Below, piece after piece: positions 9,088-17,099 of a stretch of 64,000 nt of DNA; position 1 is the stretch's first letter; the number at the start of each line of letters is the position of its first letter. The notes beneath the pieces were generated by a model. It ran no database searches. It had not been told where the DNA came from and worked only from the letters and a program-made list of their open reading frames with translations. The stretch is from the NCBI GenBank assembly GCA_963826695.1, contig CAWGXZ010000003.1, forward strand, positions 186,001-250,000. The letters run 5' to 3'. This DNA is from CAWGXZ01 sp963826695 (lineage in GTDB: Bacteria; Pseudomonadota; Gammaproteobacteria; Burkholderiales; Burkholderiaceae_C). The translations under genes and the position numbers were made by a program.

Positions 9088-10317
9088 CTACGCCGGCTCG
9101 ACGATGGCGGCGTTGATCATCGTGCGCAGCTCGCGGCGCACCGGGTAGCTGCTCGACGGGATCAGCTGGGTCATGAAGACGACGCAGACCTGCTCGACCG
9201 GGTCGACCCAGAAGGTGGTCGACGCCATGCCGCCCCAGGAGATCTCGCCGCGCGAGGCGGCCACACCGTAGCGCGCCGGGTCGGTGACGGTGGCGAAGCC
9301 GAGGCCGAAGCCGAGGCCCTGGTAGGCGGCCTCCGAGAACATGCCCGCTGGGGCGAGTTCGGCCAGGTCCTTGCCGCCGGGCAGGTGGTTGGCGGCCATC
9401 AGCGCGATCGTCTTCGGTCCGACCAGGCGAACGCCGTCGAGCTCGCCGCCGCGGCGCAGCATCTCGCAGAAGCGCAGGTAGTCGGCGGCGGTGCCGACCA
9501 GCCCGCCGCCGCCCGAGGGCGCCCGAGGCGGCTGGTCGAAGCTGCCGAGCTGCGCCGGCGCCAGGCTGCCGTCGGCCGAGCGCACATAGCACTCGGCGAA
9601 GCGCGAGCGCTTGGCCTCGGGCACCTGGAAGTCGGTGTCGTGCATGCCGAGCGGCCCGAGCACGCGGCGGCGCAGGAAGTCGTCGAACGGCATCCCGGAG
9701 GCGAGGGCGACCAGGTGGCCGACGATGTCGGTCGAGACGCCGTAGTTCCAGCCGCTGCCGGGCGAGAACTCGAGCGGCACGCCGGCCAGGCTCTCGGCCA
9801 GCGCCTCGAGGCTTTCGGCCGTGAAGGCGTCGAGCCGCAGGCTGCGGTAGGCGGCATCGACGTTGGTGCGGTTCTGGAAGCCGTAGGTCAGCCCCGAGGT
9901 GTGGCGCATCAGGTCGAGCACCCGCATCGGCGCGTCGACCGGCCGGGTGGCGAAGGCGCCGGGCAGCCCGGCGCGGTAGACCGACAGCGCCTGCCACGAG
10001 GGGATCCACTGCGCCACCGGATCGTCGAGCGCGATGCGGCCTTCCTCCACCAGCATCATCAGCGCGATGCTGGTGAGCGGCTTGGTCATCGAGTAGATGC
10101 GAAAGATCGTGTCCTCCTCGAGCCGGCGGCCGTCCTCGAGGCTGGCGTGGCCGAGCACGCTGCGGTGCACCAGCTCGCCGCGGCGGGCCACCAGCAGCAG
10201 GGTGCCGGCGAGCCGTCGCGGCTCGATGTAGCGCTCCTGCAGGAAGCGGTCGATCCGCGCCAGGCGGTCACCGTCGAAGCCGAGGGCGGCGGGGCGGGCG
10301 AGGGGAAGCATCGTCAT
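9088..10317 (-). CDS. Serine hydrolase, beta-lactamase class C / esterase EstB family
   Basis: 409 residues. The nucleophile motif SMTK (S76-K79) lies in FRIYSMTKPLTSIALMMLVE, with a Tyr motif in GWNYGVSTDIVGH and a C-terminal GGMASTTFWVDP in the place of the KTG strand. Length and motifs fit the large family of penicillin-binding-protein-like esterases (EstB type), which hydrolyse esters or modified peptides. No signal peptide is visible, so it is probably cytoplasmic and an esterase rather than a resistance beta-lactamase. It may be cotranscribed with the redoxin gene. Confidence 0.85.
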   Translation of the reverse strand: MTMLPLARPAALGFDGDRLARIDRFLQERYIEPRRLAGTLLLVARRGELVHRSVLGHASLEDGRRLEEDTIFRIYSMTKPLTSIALMMLVEEGRIALDDPVAQWIPSWQALSVYRAGLPGAFATRPVDAPMRVLDLMRHTSGLTYGFQNRTNVDAAYRSLRLDAFTAESLEALAESLAGVPLEFSPGSGWNYGVSTDIVGHLVALASGMPFDDFLRRRVLGPLGMHDTDFQVPEAKRSRFAECYVRSADGSLAPAQLGSFDQPPRAPSGGGGLVGTAADYLRFCEMLRRGGELDGVRLVGPKTIALMAANHLPGGKDLAELAPAGMFSEAAYQGLGFGLGFATVTDPARYGVAASRGEISWGGMASTTFWVDPVEQVCVVFMTQLIPSSSYPVRRELRTMINAAIVEPA

Positions 10318-10808
10318 CGGAGGGTCTCGCGGGTGGAAGGGCGGGGCAGGCGCCGGCAGGCAGGTACGCCAGCGCCTGGCGCCACGTCGTCACGGTATCA
10401 GGGTGAGGTGCGGGGCCGCGCGACTGTGACGCGAAATGCGCACGACCAACCAGGCGGTCGCTGAATCGACTTCGCTGGTTTCCAGGAGGGTCGACGACGC
10501 GAGAAACCCTTCGCTGTCGTCGATGGCGAAGGGGCGGGGCCAGCGGCGAAGCCGGGTAGAGGCTTTCCGCACTGCGTCGCGGGAGCGCCGGGTCACCGTT
10601 GTCGCGGGCGCTGGTTCATTCGCCCGCCGGAGGTTCCTCCCAGGTCGTCGCGGCCGCCCCCAGGGGCCGACCTCGATTGGATCGAGGTCCTGCCGGGCGT
10701 CGCCACTGCCGCGACAATGGGCCACTTCGTTTCTGCAAGCAAAGTGGCCGTCCTTCTGCTCATTGATCCGCCTGCTCCGCATACGTCGGCGGAGAAGGCA
10801 TACGCGCG
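10318..10808. other. Non-coding, hairpin-rich region upstream of hepT
   Basis: No convincing ORF. It holds a string of inverted repeats: TCGACGAC (10491-10498) with GTCGTCGA (10516-10523); overlapping it CCCTTCGC (10507-10514) with GCGAAGGG (10526-10533); GCGGGCG/CGCCCGC at 10604-10627; a perfect GACCTCGAT-TGG-ATCGAGGTC at 10669-10689; and GGCCACTT/AAGTGGCC at 10720-10749. The first two stems are mutually exclusive. It could be a structured leader, an ncRNA, or remnants of an intergenic repeat family. Confidence 0.5.
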
Positions 10809-11237
10809 ATGAACCTCGATACCGCCCATCTCGCGCGCTGCATCGACACACTGCAAAGCTCGCTGCGTTTCCTGCAGGAGGCCGCGCCCGACTCGATCGA
10901 GTACGAAGTCTTCCGCAACGCGGTCGTCAAGGGGTTCGAGTTGACGCTGGAAACAGCCGGCAAGCTGCTGCGACGGGCGCTCAAGGCATATGCCGGCGCG
11001 CCGCGGAAGGTGGATGAGATGGTCTACAAGGATGTCCTCCGTCACGCCGCGAAGCACGGTCTGATCGGCGCGGACGAGGTGACCCGCTGGTTCGCTTACC
11101 GCGACAACCGCAACAGCACCGCGCATGACTACGGCATCGGCTTCGCGCAGCAGACGCTCGCCTTGCTGCCGGGTTTCATCGATGACGCCCGGCGCCTGGA
11201 AGCCGCGCTGCAGCAGATGTCGGGCGCCGCCGATTGA
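10809..11237 (+). CDS. hepT: HepT-like HEPN RNase toxin (nucleotidyltransferase substrate-binding family)
   Basis: 142 residues, the usual length of the HI0074/HepT family. The HEPN catalytic motif RN-STAH-D (R-x4-H) lies at about residues 98-110 in FAYRDNRNSTAHDYG. HepT proteins are four-helix HEPN ribonucleases acting as toxins of type VII toxin-antitoxin pairs; the antitoxin inactivates the toxin by covalent nucleotide transfer. The partner follows with a TGATG overlap, so stoichiometric coupled expression is expected. Family and pairing are clear; toxicity is inferred. Confidence 0.85.
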   Translation: MNLDTAHLARCIDTLQSSLRFLQEAAPDSIEYEVFRNAVVKGFELTLETAGKLLRRALKAYAGAPRKVDEMVYKDVLRHAAKHGLIGADEVTRWFAYRDNRNSTAHDYGIGFAQQTLALLPGFIDDARRLEAALQQMSGAAD

Positions 11238-11584
11238 TGCAGCGCTTCGACATGGCGCCTGCCGACCTGGCCGAGTTGCAGCGCGTGCTTGCCGAACACG
11301 CGCCGGCTGCCGAGGTCTGGCTTCACGGCAGCCGTGTCAGCGGTGGCTCGCATGCGGGCAGCGACATCGACCTCGTGCTGCGCAATCCGACCGACCTCAG
11401 GGCCCCGCTACCGGGCTTGCCGGCGCTGCAGGCTGCGCTGTCGGAGAGCGGCATTGCGGTGCTCGTCGATGTGCTCGACTGGGCGCAGATTCCTGCGTCG
11501 TTCCGGCAGGCCATCGAGCGCGATCATGTCGTGCTGCCGACTTGCAGGACGCAGCACGAACCGACGGAACCGGAAAGCCGCTGA
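11237..11584 (+). CDS. mntA: MntA-like minimal nucleotidyltransferase antitoxin
   Basis: 115 residues from the ATG that overlaps the hepT stop; a TTG one codon earlier is less likely. It carries the nucleotidyltransferase motif GSRVSGGSHAGSDIDLVL (GSxxxG...SDxD) at residues ~34-50, with a third carboxylate expected in VLVDVLDW. The family transfers AMP to a Tyr of HepT and so neutralises it. The 3' half overlaps, tail to tail, the extended reading frame of the cysteine hydrolase on the other strand. Confidence 0.85.
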   Translation: MQRFDMAPADLAELQRVLAEHAPAAEVWLHGSRVSGGSHAGSDIDLVLRNPTDLRAPLPGLPALQAALSESGIAVLVDVLDWAQIPASFRQAIERDHVVLPTCRTQHEPTEPESR

Positions 11585-12308
11585 CGCTGCAGCGGCACGG
11601 CGACGGCGCGGCAGCCGCTTCAAGCAGCCGGTCGGCTCTCTTCCGAATCGCCGCGAGCAGCTGCGCCGACGGCACGTGCCAGCCGACGATCGCGCCCTGC
11701 GCGGCGATCATCGCCAGCGTCGCCGCCTTGAACTCGGGGAAGTAGCTCTCGGTCGCGTCGGAGACGAGCAGGCAGTCGTAGCCCCGGTCGTTGGCCTCGC
11801 GCATCGAGGTCTGCACGCAGACTTCGGTGGTCACTCCCGTGAAGACCAGCTGCGTGATGCCGAGCGACTGCAGCTTCTCGTGCAGCCCGGTCGCCCAGAA
11901 CATGCCCTTGCCGGGCTTGTCGACGACGAGCTCGCCGGCGGCCGGCGCCAGCGCTGCGATGATCTCGGTGCCGGCCTCGCCGGCGATCAGCAACCGGCCC
12001 ATCGGGCCGTCGTCGCCGATGCGCAGGCTCGGGTTGCCGCGGCCGCGCTTGGCCGGCGGGCAGTCGGAAAGGTCGGGGCGGTGCGCCTCGCGGGTGTGCA
12101 GCACCGGCCAGCCGCGCTCGCGCCAGGCGGCCAGCAGCGCGGCGATCGGCGCGATGGCGCTGTGCAGCAGGCTCACGTCGTTGCCGAGCGAGGCGCCGAA
12201 GCCGCCGGGCTCGACGAAATCGCGCTGCATGTCGATGACCACCAGCGCGCAGTGCCCGGGTGCGAGCGGATAGGTGAACGGCGTCGCCGCGATGTCGAGG
12301 GTCGTCAT
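11397..12308 (-). CDS. Isochorismatase-like cysteine hydrolase (ureido/amide type)
   Basis: The fold covers about 230 residues: VVIDMQRDFVEPGG (Asp), VVDKPGKGMFW (Lys) and GVTTEVCVQTSMREANDRG (nucleophile Cys), the D-K-C triad of isochorismatase-like amidases. It is close to the biuret-hydrolase paralogue at 13927-14622 and probably cleaves a related ureido compound. The ATG overlaps the ATPase stop. The frame runs on for ~70 low-complexity residues antisense to mntA; the natural end was probably near 11,630 and lost by an indel. Confidence 0.82.
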   Translation of the reverse strand: MTTLDIAATPFTYPLAPGHCALVVIDMQRDFVEPGGFGASLGNDVSLLHSAIAPIAALLAAWRERGWPVLHTREAHRPDLSDCPPAKRGRGNPSLRIGDDGPMGRLLIAGEAGTEIIAALAPAAGELVVDKPGKGMFWATGLHEKLQSLGITQLVFTGVTTEVCVQTSMREANDRGYDCLLVSDATESYFPEFKAATLAMIAAQGAIVGWHVPSAQLLAAIRKRADRLLEAAAAPSPCRCSVSGFPVPSVRAASCKSAARHDRARWPAGTTQESAPSRAHRRAPQCRSPTAQPAAPASPVAGP

Positions 12309-13930
12309 GCGGCCTCCGCGTCGGCCACGGCGTGGCCGCCCATGTGCGCGCCGATCGTCCGCCGGTCGGCGTCGGCGGCGCGGGTTTCGTGGACGATCTG
12401 CCCGTCGCTGATCACGGCGATGCGGTCGGCGAGCGCCAGCAGTTCGTCGAGGTCCTCGCTGATCAGCAGCACCGCGCCGCCGCGCGCGCGCAGCGCGAGC
12501 AGCCGCGAATGGATTTCGGCGACCGCCGCGAAGTCGAGCCCGAACACCGGGTTGGCGGCGATCAGCACATTGATCTCGCCGCCGAGTTCGCGCGCCAGCA
12601 CGGCGCGCTGCACGTTGCCGCCCGACAGGCTGCCGATCGGCGCGTTCTCGCCGCGCGTCTTGACGCCGTACTCGGCAATCAGCCCGCGCGCGCGCTCGCG
12701 CCAGGCGCCGAAGCGCAGCCACTGCAGCCCGGGCAGGCTGCCGCCCTGGAACGGCGGCTGGTCGAAGTCGCGCAGCGCCATGTTCTGCGCGACGCTGAAG
12801 TCGGCGACGCTGGCGCTCTTCAGCGGCTCTTCGGGCAATGCACGCAGGCGCAGGCGGCGGTTCTCCTCGCGCGTCGCGCTGTACGGTTCGCCGACGACGC
12901 GGACCGCGCCGGAAAGACGGTGCCGCTGGCCGACCAGCGCCTCGACCAGTTCGCGCTGGCCGTTGCCCGAGACGCCGGCGATGCCGAGGATCTCGCCGCG
13001 GCGCACCGCGAGGCTCAGGCCGCGCACCGCCAGCGTGCCGCGGTCGCCGGGGACGTCGAGGTTCTCGACCTCGAGCGCCCACGGCGCCGCTGGGTCGGTG
13101 GGCGTGCGCACGGCGGCGCTGCCTTCGTTCAGCACCGCCGCGGCGTCGGCCGCCGACTCGCCGATCATCGCGTGGGCGAGCTGGTCGGGCGTGGTCGTCG
13201 CGACCACCGCGGCGTGCACCTTGCGGCCGCGGCGCAGCACGGTGACTTCGTCGGCGTAGGCCATCACCTCGCGGAACTTGTGCGTGATCAGCAGCACCGT
13301 GCACTCGCCGCGGCGCGCCACCGCGCGCACGAAGGCCAGCACCTCGTCGGCCTCCTGCGGCGTCAGCACCGAGGTCGGCTCGTCGAGGATCAGCAGGCGC
13401 GGCCTGAGGTAGAGCTGCTTCAGCAGTTCGAGCTTCTGCCGCTCGCCGGCGGCCAGCGACGACGGCGTGGCGTCGAGGTCGAGGCTGAACGGCGTCGTGC
13501 GCAGGAAGGCGGCGAGTGCGGCACGCTCGGTCTTCCAGTCGATGAACGCCGGCGCGCGGCCTCCGGCCAGCAGCAGGTTCTCGGCCACGCTCATCCCCGG
13601 CGCCGAGGTGAAGTGCTGGTAGACCATGCCGATGCCGAGCTCGCGTGCGACCACCGGCGTGGCGATGTCGCGCTCGCGGTCGTCGATCAGCACGCTGCCT
13701 TCCTCGGGCCGGTGCACGCCGGCGATGCAGCGCACCAGCGTGCTCTTGCCGGCACCGTTTTCGCCGAGCAGCACATGCACGCTGCCGGCCGCCACGCGCA
13801 TCGTCACGCCGGCCAGTGCGGTGAAGGCGCCGAAGCGCTTGCCGAGGTCGACGGTGTCGAGCGCCAGTGCGCCAGAGGCCGGCGGCAGCGCGCCGATCGG
13901 CGTTGGCGGGGTGTGGACGGGGCGGGTCAT
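12305..13930 (-). CDS. ABC transporter ATP-binding protein, tandem NBD (BMP/nucleoside-type importer)
   Basis: 541 residues with two nucleotide-binding domains, as in sugar and nucleoside importers fed by BMP-family binding proteins. First half: Walker A GENGAGKST, Q-loop GMVYQHF, Walker B LLILDEPTSVLTP. Second half: degenerate Walker A GVSGNGQRE, signature LSGGNVQRAVLAREL and a Walker B-like LLISEDLDE context. It overlaps both flanking genes by four bases. With the permeases at 15681-18182 and the binding protein at 18223 it makes a complete importer, very likely for a nitrogen-rich amide or ureido compound given the embedded hydrolases. Confidence 0.9.
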   Translation of the reverse strand: MTRPVHTPPTPIGALPPASGALALDTVDLGKRFGAFTALAGVTMRVAAGSVHVLLGENGAGKSTLVRCIAGVHRPEEGSVLIDDRERDIATPVVARELGIGMVYQHFTSAPGMSVAENLLLAGGRAPAFIDWKTERAALAAFLRTTPFSLDLDATPSSLAAGERQKLELLKQLYLRPRLLILDEPTSVLTPQEADEVLAFVRAVARRGECTVLLITHKFREVMAYADEVTVLRRGRKVHAAVVATTTPDQLAHAMIGESAADAAAVLNEGSAAVRTPTDPAAPWALEVENLDVPGDRGTLAVRGLSLAVRRGEILGIAGVSGNGQRELVEALVGQRHRLSGAVRVVGEPYSATREENRRLRLRALPEEPLKSASVADFSVAQNMALRDFDQPPFQGGSLPGLQWLRFGAWRERARGLIAEYGVKTRGENAPIGSLSGGNVQRAVLARELGGEINVLIAANPVFGLDFAAVAEIHSRLLALRARGGAVLLISEDLDELLALADRIAVISDGQIVHETRAADADRRTIGAHMGGHAVADAEAA

Positions 13931-14622
13931 CCGAGTGCCTCGATCACCGCCTGCGAGGTGGCGACGGCGCCGAAGACGCCGCCCTGCATCGTCACCATCT
14001 TCAGCGCCGCCTGGTGGTTGCCGGGGTCGGTCGCCGCGGTGCAGTCGGCCAGCAGCAGGCACTCGAAGCCGCGGTCGTTGGCCTCGCGCATCGTGGTGTG
14101 CACGCAGACGTCGGTTGTGATGCCGGCGAGCAGCAGGTTGCGGATGCCGCGGCTGCGCAGGATCAGTTCGAAATCGGTCGCGCAGAAGGTGCCCTTGCCG
14201 GGCTTGTCGATGACGATCTCGCCCGGTAGCGGCGCCAGCTCCGGGATGATCTCCCAGCCCGGCTCGCCGCGCACCAGGATGCGGCCGCAGGGGCCGTCGT
14301 CGCCGATGCCGCGGCCTTCGCTGCCGATGCGCTGCGAGCGCCAGCGCTTGTTGCCGGGCAGGTCGGAGAGATCGGGGCGGTGGCCCTCGCGCGTGTGCAT
14401 GACCCAGAAGCCGCGCTCGCGCAGCGCCGCCATCAACCGGGCGATCGGCTCGATCGGCGCGCGTGTCAGCGCGATGTCGTAACCCATCTTGTCGACATAG
14501 CCGCCGACGCCGCAGAAGTCGGTCTGCATGTCGATGACGACCAGCGCGGTGTTGTCTGCGTGCCAGTCGCCGTCGTACGGCCAGCGGTACGGATCGGCGT
14601 CGACGCCGGCGTAGCGACTCAT
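13927..14622 (-). CDS. biuH: Biuret hydrolase-like cysteine hydrolase (BiuH)
   Basis: 231 residues. It closely follows the biuret amidohydrolase pattern as I recall it: DADPYRWPYDG near the N-terminus, ALVVIDMQTDFCGVGGYVD, HTREGHRPDLSDLP, RIGSEGRGIGDDGPCGR, IDKPGKGTFCATD and GITTDVCVHTTMREAND with the nucleophile Cys. The reaction would be biuret to allophanate plus ammonia. Allophanate hydrolase (atzF) is present at 24538-26373, so the product has an outlet. It overlaps amiF upstream and the ATPase downstream. Biuret specificity is inferred from sequence and context; a related ureidoacrylate-type amidase is the alternative. Confidence 0.82.
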   Translation of the reverse strand: MSRYAGVDADPYRWPYDGDWHADNTALVVIDMQTDFCGVGGYVDKMGYDIALTRAPIEPIARLMAALRERGFWVMHTREGHRPDLSDLPGNKRWRSQRIGSEGRGIGDDGPCGRILVRGEPGWEIIPELAPLPGEIVIDKPGKGTFCATDFELILRSRGIRNLLLAGITTDVCVHTTMREANDRGFECLLLADCTAATDPGNHQAALKMVTMQGGVFGAVATSQAVIEALG

Positions 14623-15654
14623 GCCGGCTTGCGCCGCGGCAGGTCGGGTGGCGGCATGTTGTGCGGGTCGTGGCTTCGCGTCGGCGTGTCGAAGCCGCAC
14701 GAGCTGCCGTCGGTGTGCACCACCTCGGCCTCCCACGGCAGGCGATAGCGGCCGTTCACCATGTCGTGCATGAAGGTGTAGGGGCAGTCCATCGCGCCGC
14801 CGGCCACCGCCGAGTAGCCGCGGTGCCAGAGCTGGTACGGGTTGTTCTCGACCGCCCAGTGCCTGCGCGCTTCGCGGATCAGGTCCGGACGCAGCTCGCA
14901 GGTGATGATCTCGTCGGGCCGGCCGCTGCCCTCGACCAGCACCGTGCCGTCGAAGTTGCAGAACATGCCTTCGCCCATCGAGTCGAAGCTGCCGTCGCTG
15001 CCGGCGCAGGCAAACGCTGGCGGTGGCCATCAGGTTCTGGAAGGCGTTGGCCTGGTTGGTGATCTTCCAGGCGTGGCGGATCGGCGCCGTGTAGCCGGCG
15101 GTGCGCAGCATGATCTCGGCGCCCTGGTAGGCGCACTCGCGCGCCATCTCGGGGAACATGCCGTCGTGGCAGATGATCAGCGCCAGCTTGCAGCCCTTCG
15201 GCCCGTCGATCACCGGAATGCCGAGGTTGCCCGGCTCCCAGCCCTCGACCGGCACCCAGGGGTGCAGCTTGCGGTAGTAGAGCGCGAGCTCGCCTTGGTC
15301 GTCGATGACGATGCCGGTGTTGTACGGGTTGCCGTTGGGGTTGAACTCCATCAGCGAGAAGCAGCCCCACAGGCGCTGCTCGCGGCAGGCGGCCTTGAAC
15401 GACGCCACCTCGGGGCCGTCCATGCGGCACATCAGGGCAGGGTCGGTGCGCATCGACAGGCCGTGCAGCGAGTACTCGGGAAAGACGACGAGATCGAGCC
15501 CGGCGTTGTTGCGCCGCGCCTTGCCGACCATCGCCACGATGCGTTCGGCCTGCGCGGCCAGCTGCTGCGGCGTCTCGACCACCGGCAGCTGCGACTGCAC
15601 CAGGCCGACGACGACGCCGTTCGGCGATTTGTTCAAGCCACCCAAGCCACTCAT
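14619..15654 (-). CDS. amiF: Formamidase AmiF (frameshifted)
   Basis: Nitrilase-superfamily amidase hydrolysing formamide to formate and ammonia. It starts MSGLGGLNKSPNGVVVGLVQ, the characteristic AmiF N-terminus. The catalytic triad is visible: Glu in VVFPEYSLHG, Lys in LYYRKLHPW, Cys in LIICHDGMFPEMAREC. Near base 15,010 the frame changes just after MATASVCL and resumes as GSFDSMGEGMFCNFDG, ending DLPRRKPA with an ATGA overlap onto biuH. Repaired length ~345 residues, normal for AmiF (about 340). No further lesion, so a one-position consensus error is likely. Its product could leave through the FNT channel at 63144, though that gene is far away. Confidence 0.88.
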
Positions 15655-15680
15655 GCGGATCGTTCCTGTTCGTTCGCTAT

Positions 15681-16599
15681 CTATCGGGTTGAAGACAGTT
15701 CGCCCGGGCTGCCCTTGGCGACCGCGCCGGGCTTGCAGCTGAGGATGAGAATCAGCAAGGTCAGCACGTACGGCACCGCGCCGAAGAGGTAGTAGCCGCG
15801 GCTGATGCCGATCGACTGCAAGCGCCGGGCCGATGGCGCCGGCGGCGCCGAACAGCAGCGCCGCGCCGATGCAGCGCAGCGGGCTCCAGCGCGCGAAGAT
15901 GACCAGCGCGACGGCGATCAGGCCCTGGCCGCTGGAGATGCCTTCGTTCCAGCTGCCGGGATAGAACAGCGTCAGCGCCGCGCCGCCGAGACCGGCGATG
16001 GCGCCGCCGGCGGCGGTGGCCGCGATGCGGATGGCGTTGACCGAGACGCCGAGCGCGCGCGTCGCCGCGGCCGAGTCACCGGCGACACGAACCAGCAGGC
16101 CCCAGCGCGTGCGGCCGAGCGCCCACCACAGCGCCGCGGCCATGGCGATGCCGATCGGCAGCAGCGGATTGACCTGCAGCGCGGCCTGGACGACGGTGGA
16201 ATCGCTCCAGTTGCCGAGCTCGATCGGAGCGAGCTGCGGCGCCTGCGGCTGGATCAGCGGCTTGCCGAGGTAGAAGGCGAGGCCGCTGCCGAACAGCATC
16301 AGCGCGATGCCGGTGGCGACGTCGTTGACGCGTGGCAGCGAGCAGAGGAGGCCGTGCAGCAGCGCCAGGGCCGCGCCTGCGGCGGCGGCGAGAAGGACGC
16401 CGGCCCAGGGTGAGCCGGTGAGGTAGGCGCCGCCGAAGGCGGCCATGGCGGAGAGGACGAGGACGCCTTCGAGGCCGAGGTTGATGCGGCCGGATTTTTC
16501 GGTGAGGCATTCACCGAGGCTGACGAAGAGGAAGGGGACTCCGACGCGGAGGGCGCCTCCGAGGATCGCTGCGGCGAAGGCGATGAGGGTGTCGCTCAT
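15681..16599 (-). CDS. ABC transporter permease, second subunit (BMP-type importer; frameshifted)
   Basis: About 305 residues with multiple membrane helices: VGVPFLFVSLGECLTEKSG, LGLEGVLVLSAMAAFGGAYL, GSGLAFYLGKPL and GQGLIAVALVIFARWSP. EKSGRINLGLEG is typical of RbsC/YufQ-type permeases. Near 15,822 an extra T (GCGCTTGCAG) shifts the frame; the other frame continues QSIGISRGYYLFGAVPYVLT and ends at 15681. It pairs with the permease at 17100-18182, but a ~500-bp non-coding inverted-repeat element separates the two genes, unusual in such a tight operon. Confidence 0.85.
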
Positions 16600-16659
16600 C
16601 GGGTGACCTCTTGTTCGTGCCTTACGCGTTTGGCGCTGGCGAGCTTTCGGTGCGGCGCG

Positions 16660-17060
16660 CCGGGAATCCGCCCCGGCAGGGCGGGTAACTTTCTTCTGTC
16701 GGGCCAGAAGAAAGTCACCAAAGAAGAGGCCCGAATACGATTTGGCCGGATCGCTTCGGCTGCAGGAGGCCCGCCGACGGCGGCTTCGCGAGAACGGCCA
16801 CTGCGGGTGTGTTTCCGCCATGGGGCAGAACTTCGTTGTCGCGCCGCGCATGGCAGCGTGTTCGATCGACGAGCAGTCAAACGCTGGTCGAAGTTCTGCC
16901 CCAAGCCCGTCACGCGTCGCCGTGGACCTTCTCGCGAAGCCACCGCCTGCGGACCTCCTGTTGCCATACTCTGCGGCCAAATCGTATTCAGGCCCTTTGC
17001 TTTGGTTCCTTTCATTTGGGCCCGCAAATGAAAGGGACTCGGCAGCCGGGCCGAGACCCG
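16660..17060. repeat. Pair of diverged ~180-bp intergenic repeats in inverted orientation
   Basis: Two related copies face each other. Matching blocks in order: hairpin 16688-16715 (ACTTTCTTCTG/CAGAAGAAAGT) against hairpin 17008-17035 (CCTTTCATTTG/CAAATGAAAGG); GAATACGATTTGGCCG at 16733-16748 against its exact reverse complement at 16974-16989; GGCTTCGCGAGAA at ~16782 against ~16930; GGGGCAGAACTTCG at 16822-16835 against its exact complement at 16889-16902. The hairpin plus ACCAAAG-type tail resembles abundant intergenic repeats that give spurious ORFs in other GC-rich proteobacteria. It sits inside the transporter operon, between two permease genes, and fills 16600-17099; no gene is seen there. 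Confidence 0.75.
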
Positions 17061-17099
17061 GCGGGGTGCAGCCCAGACGCGCAAAAGCAGCCAACATCC

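Noticed and set aside
12332..14482. 716-codon plus-strand frame
   Set aside because: Shadow of the ATPase and hydrolase genes on the minus strand; Arg/Ala/Gln-rich with no domain pattern.
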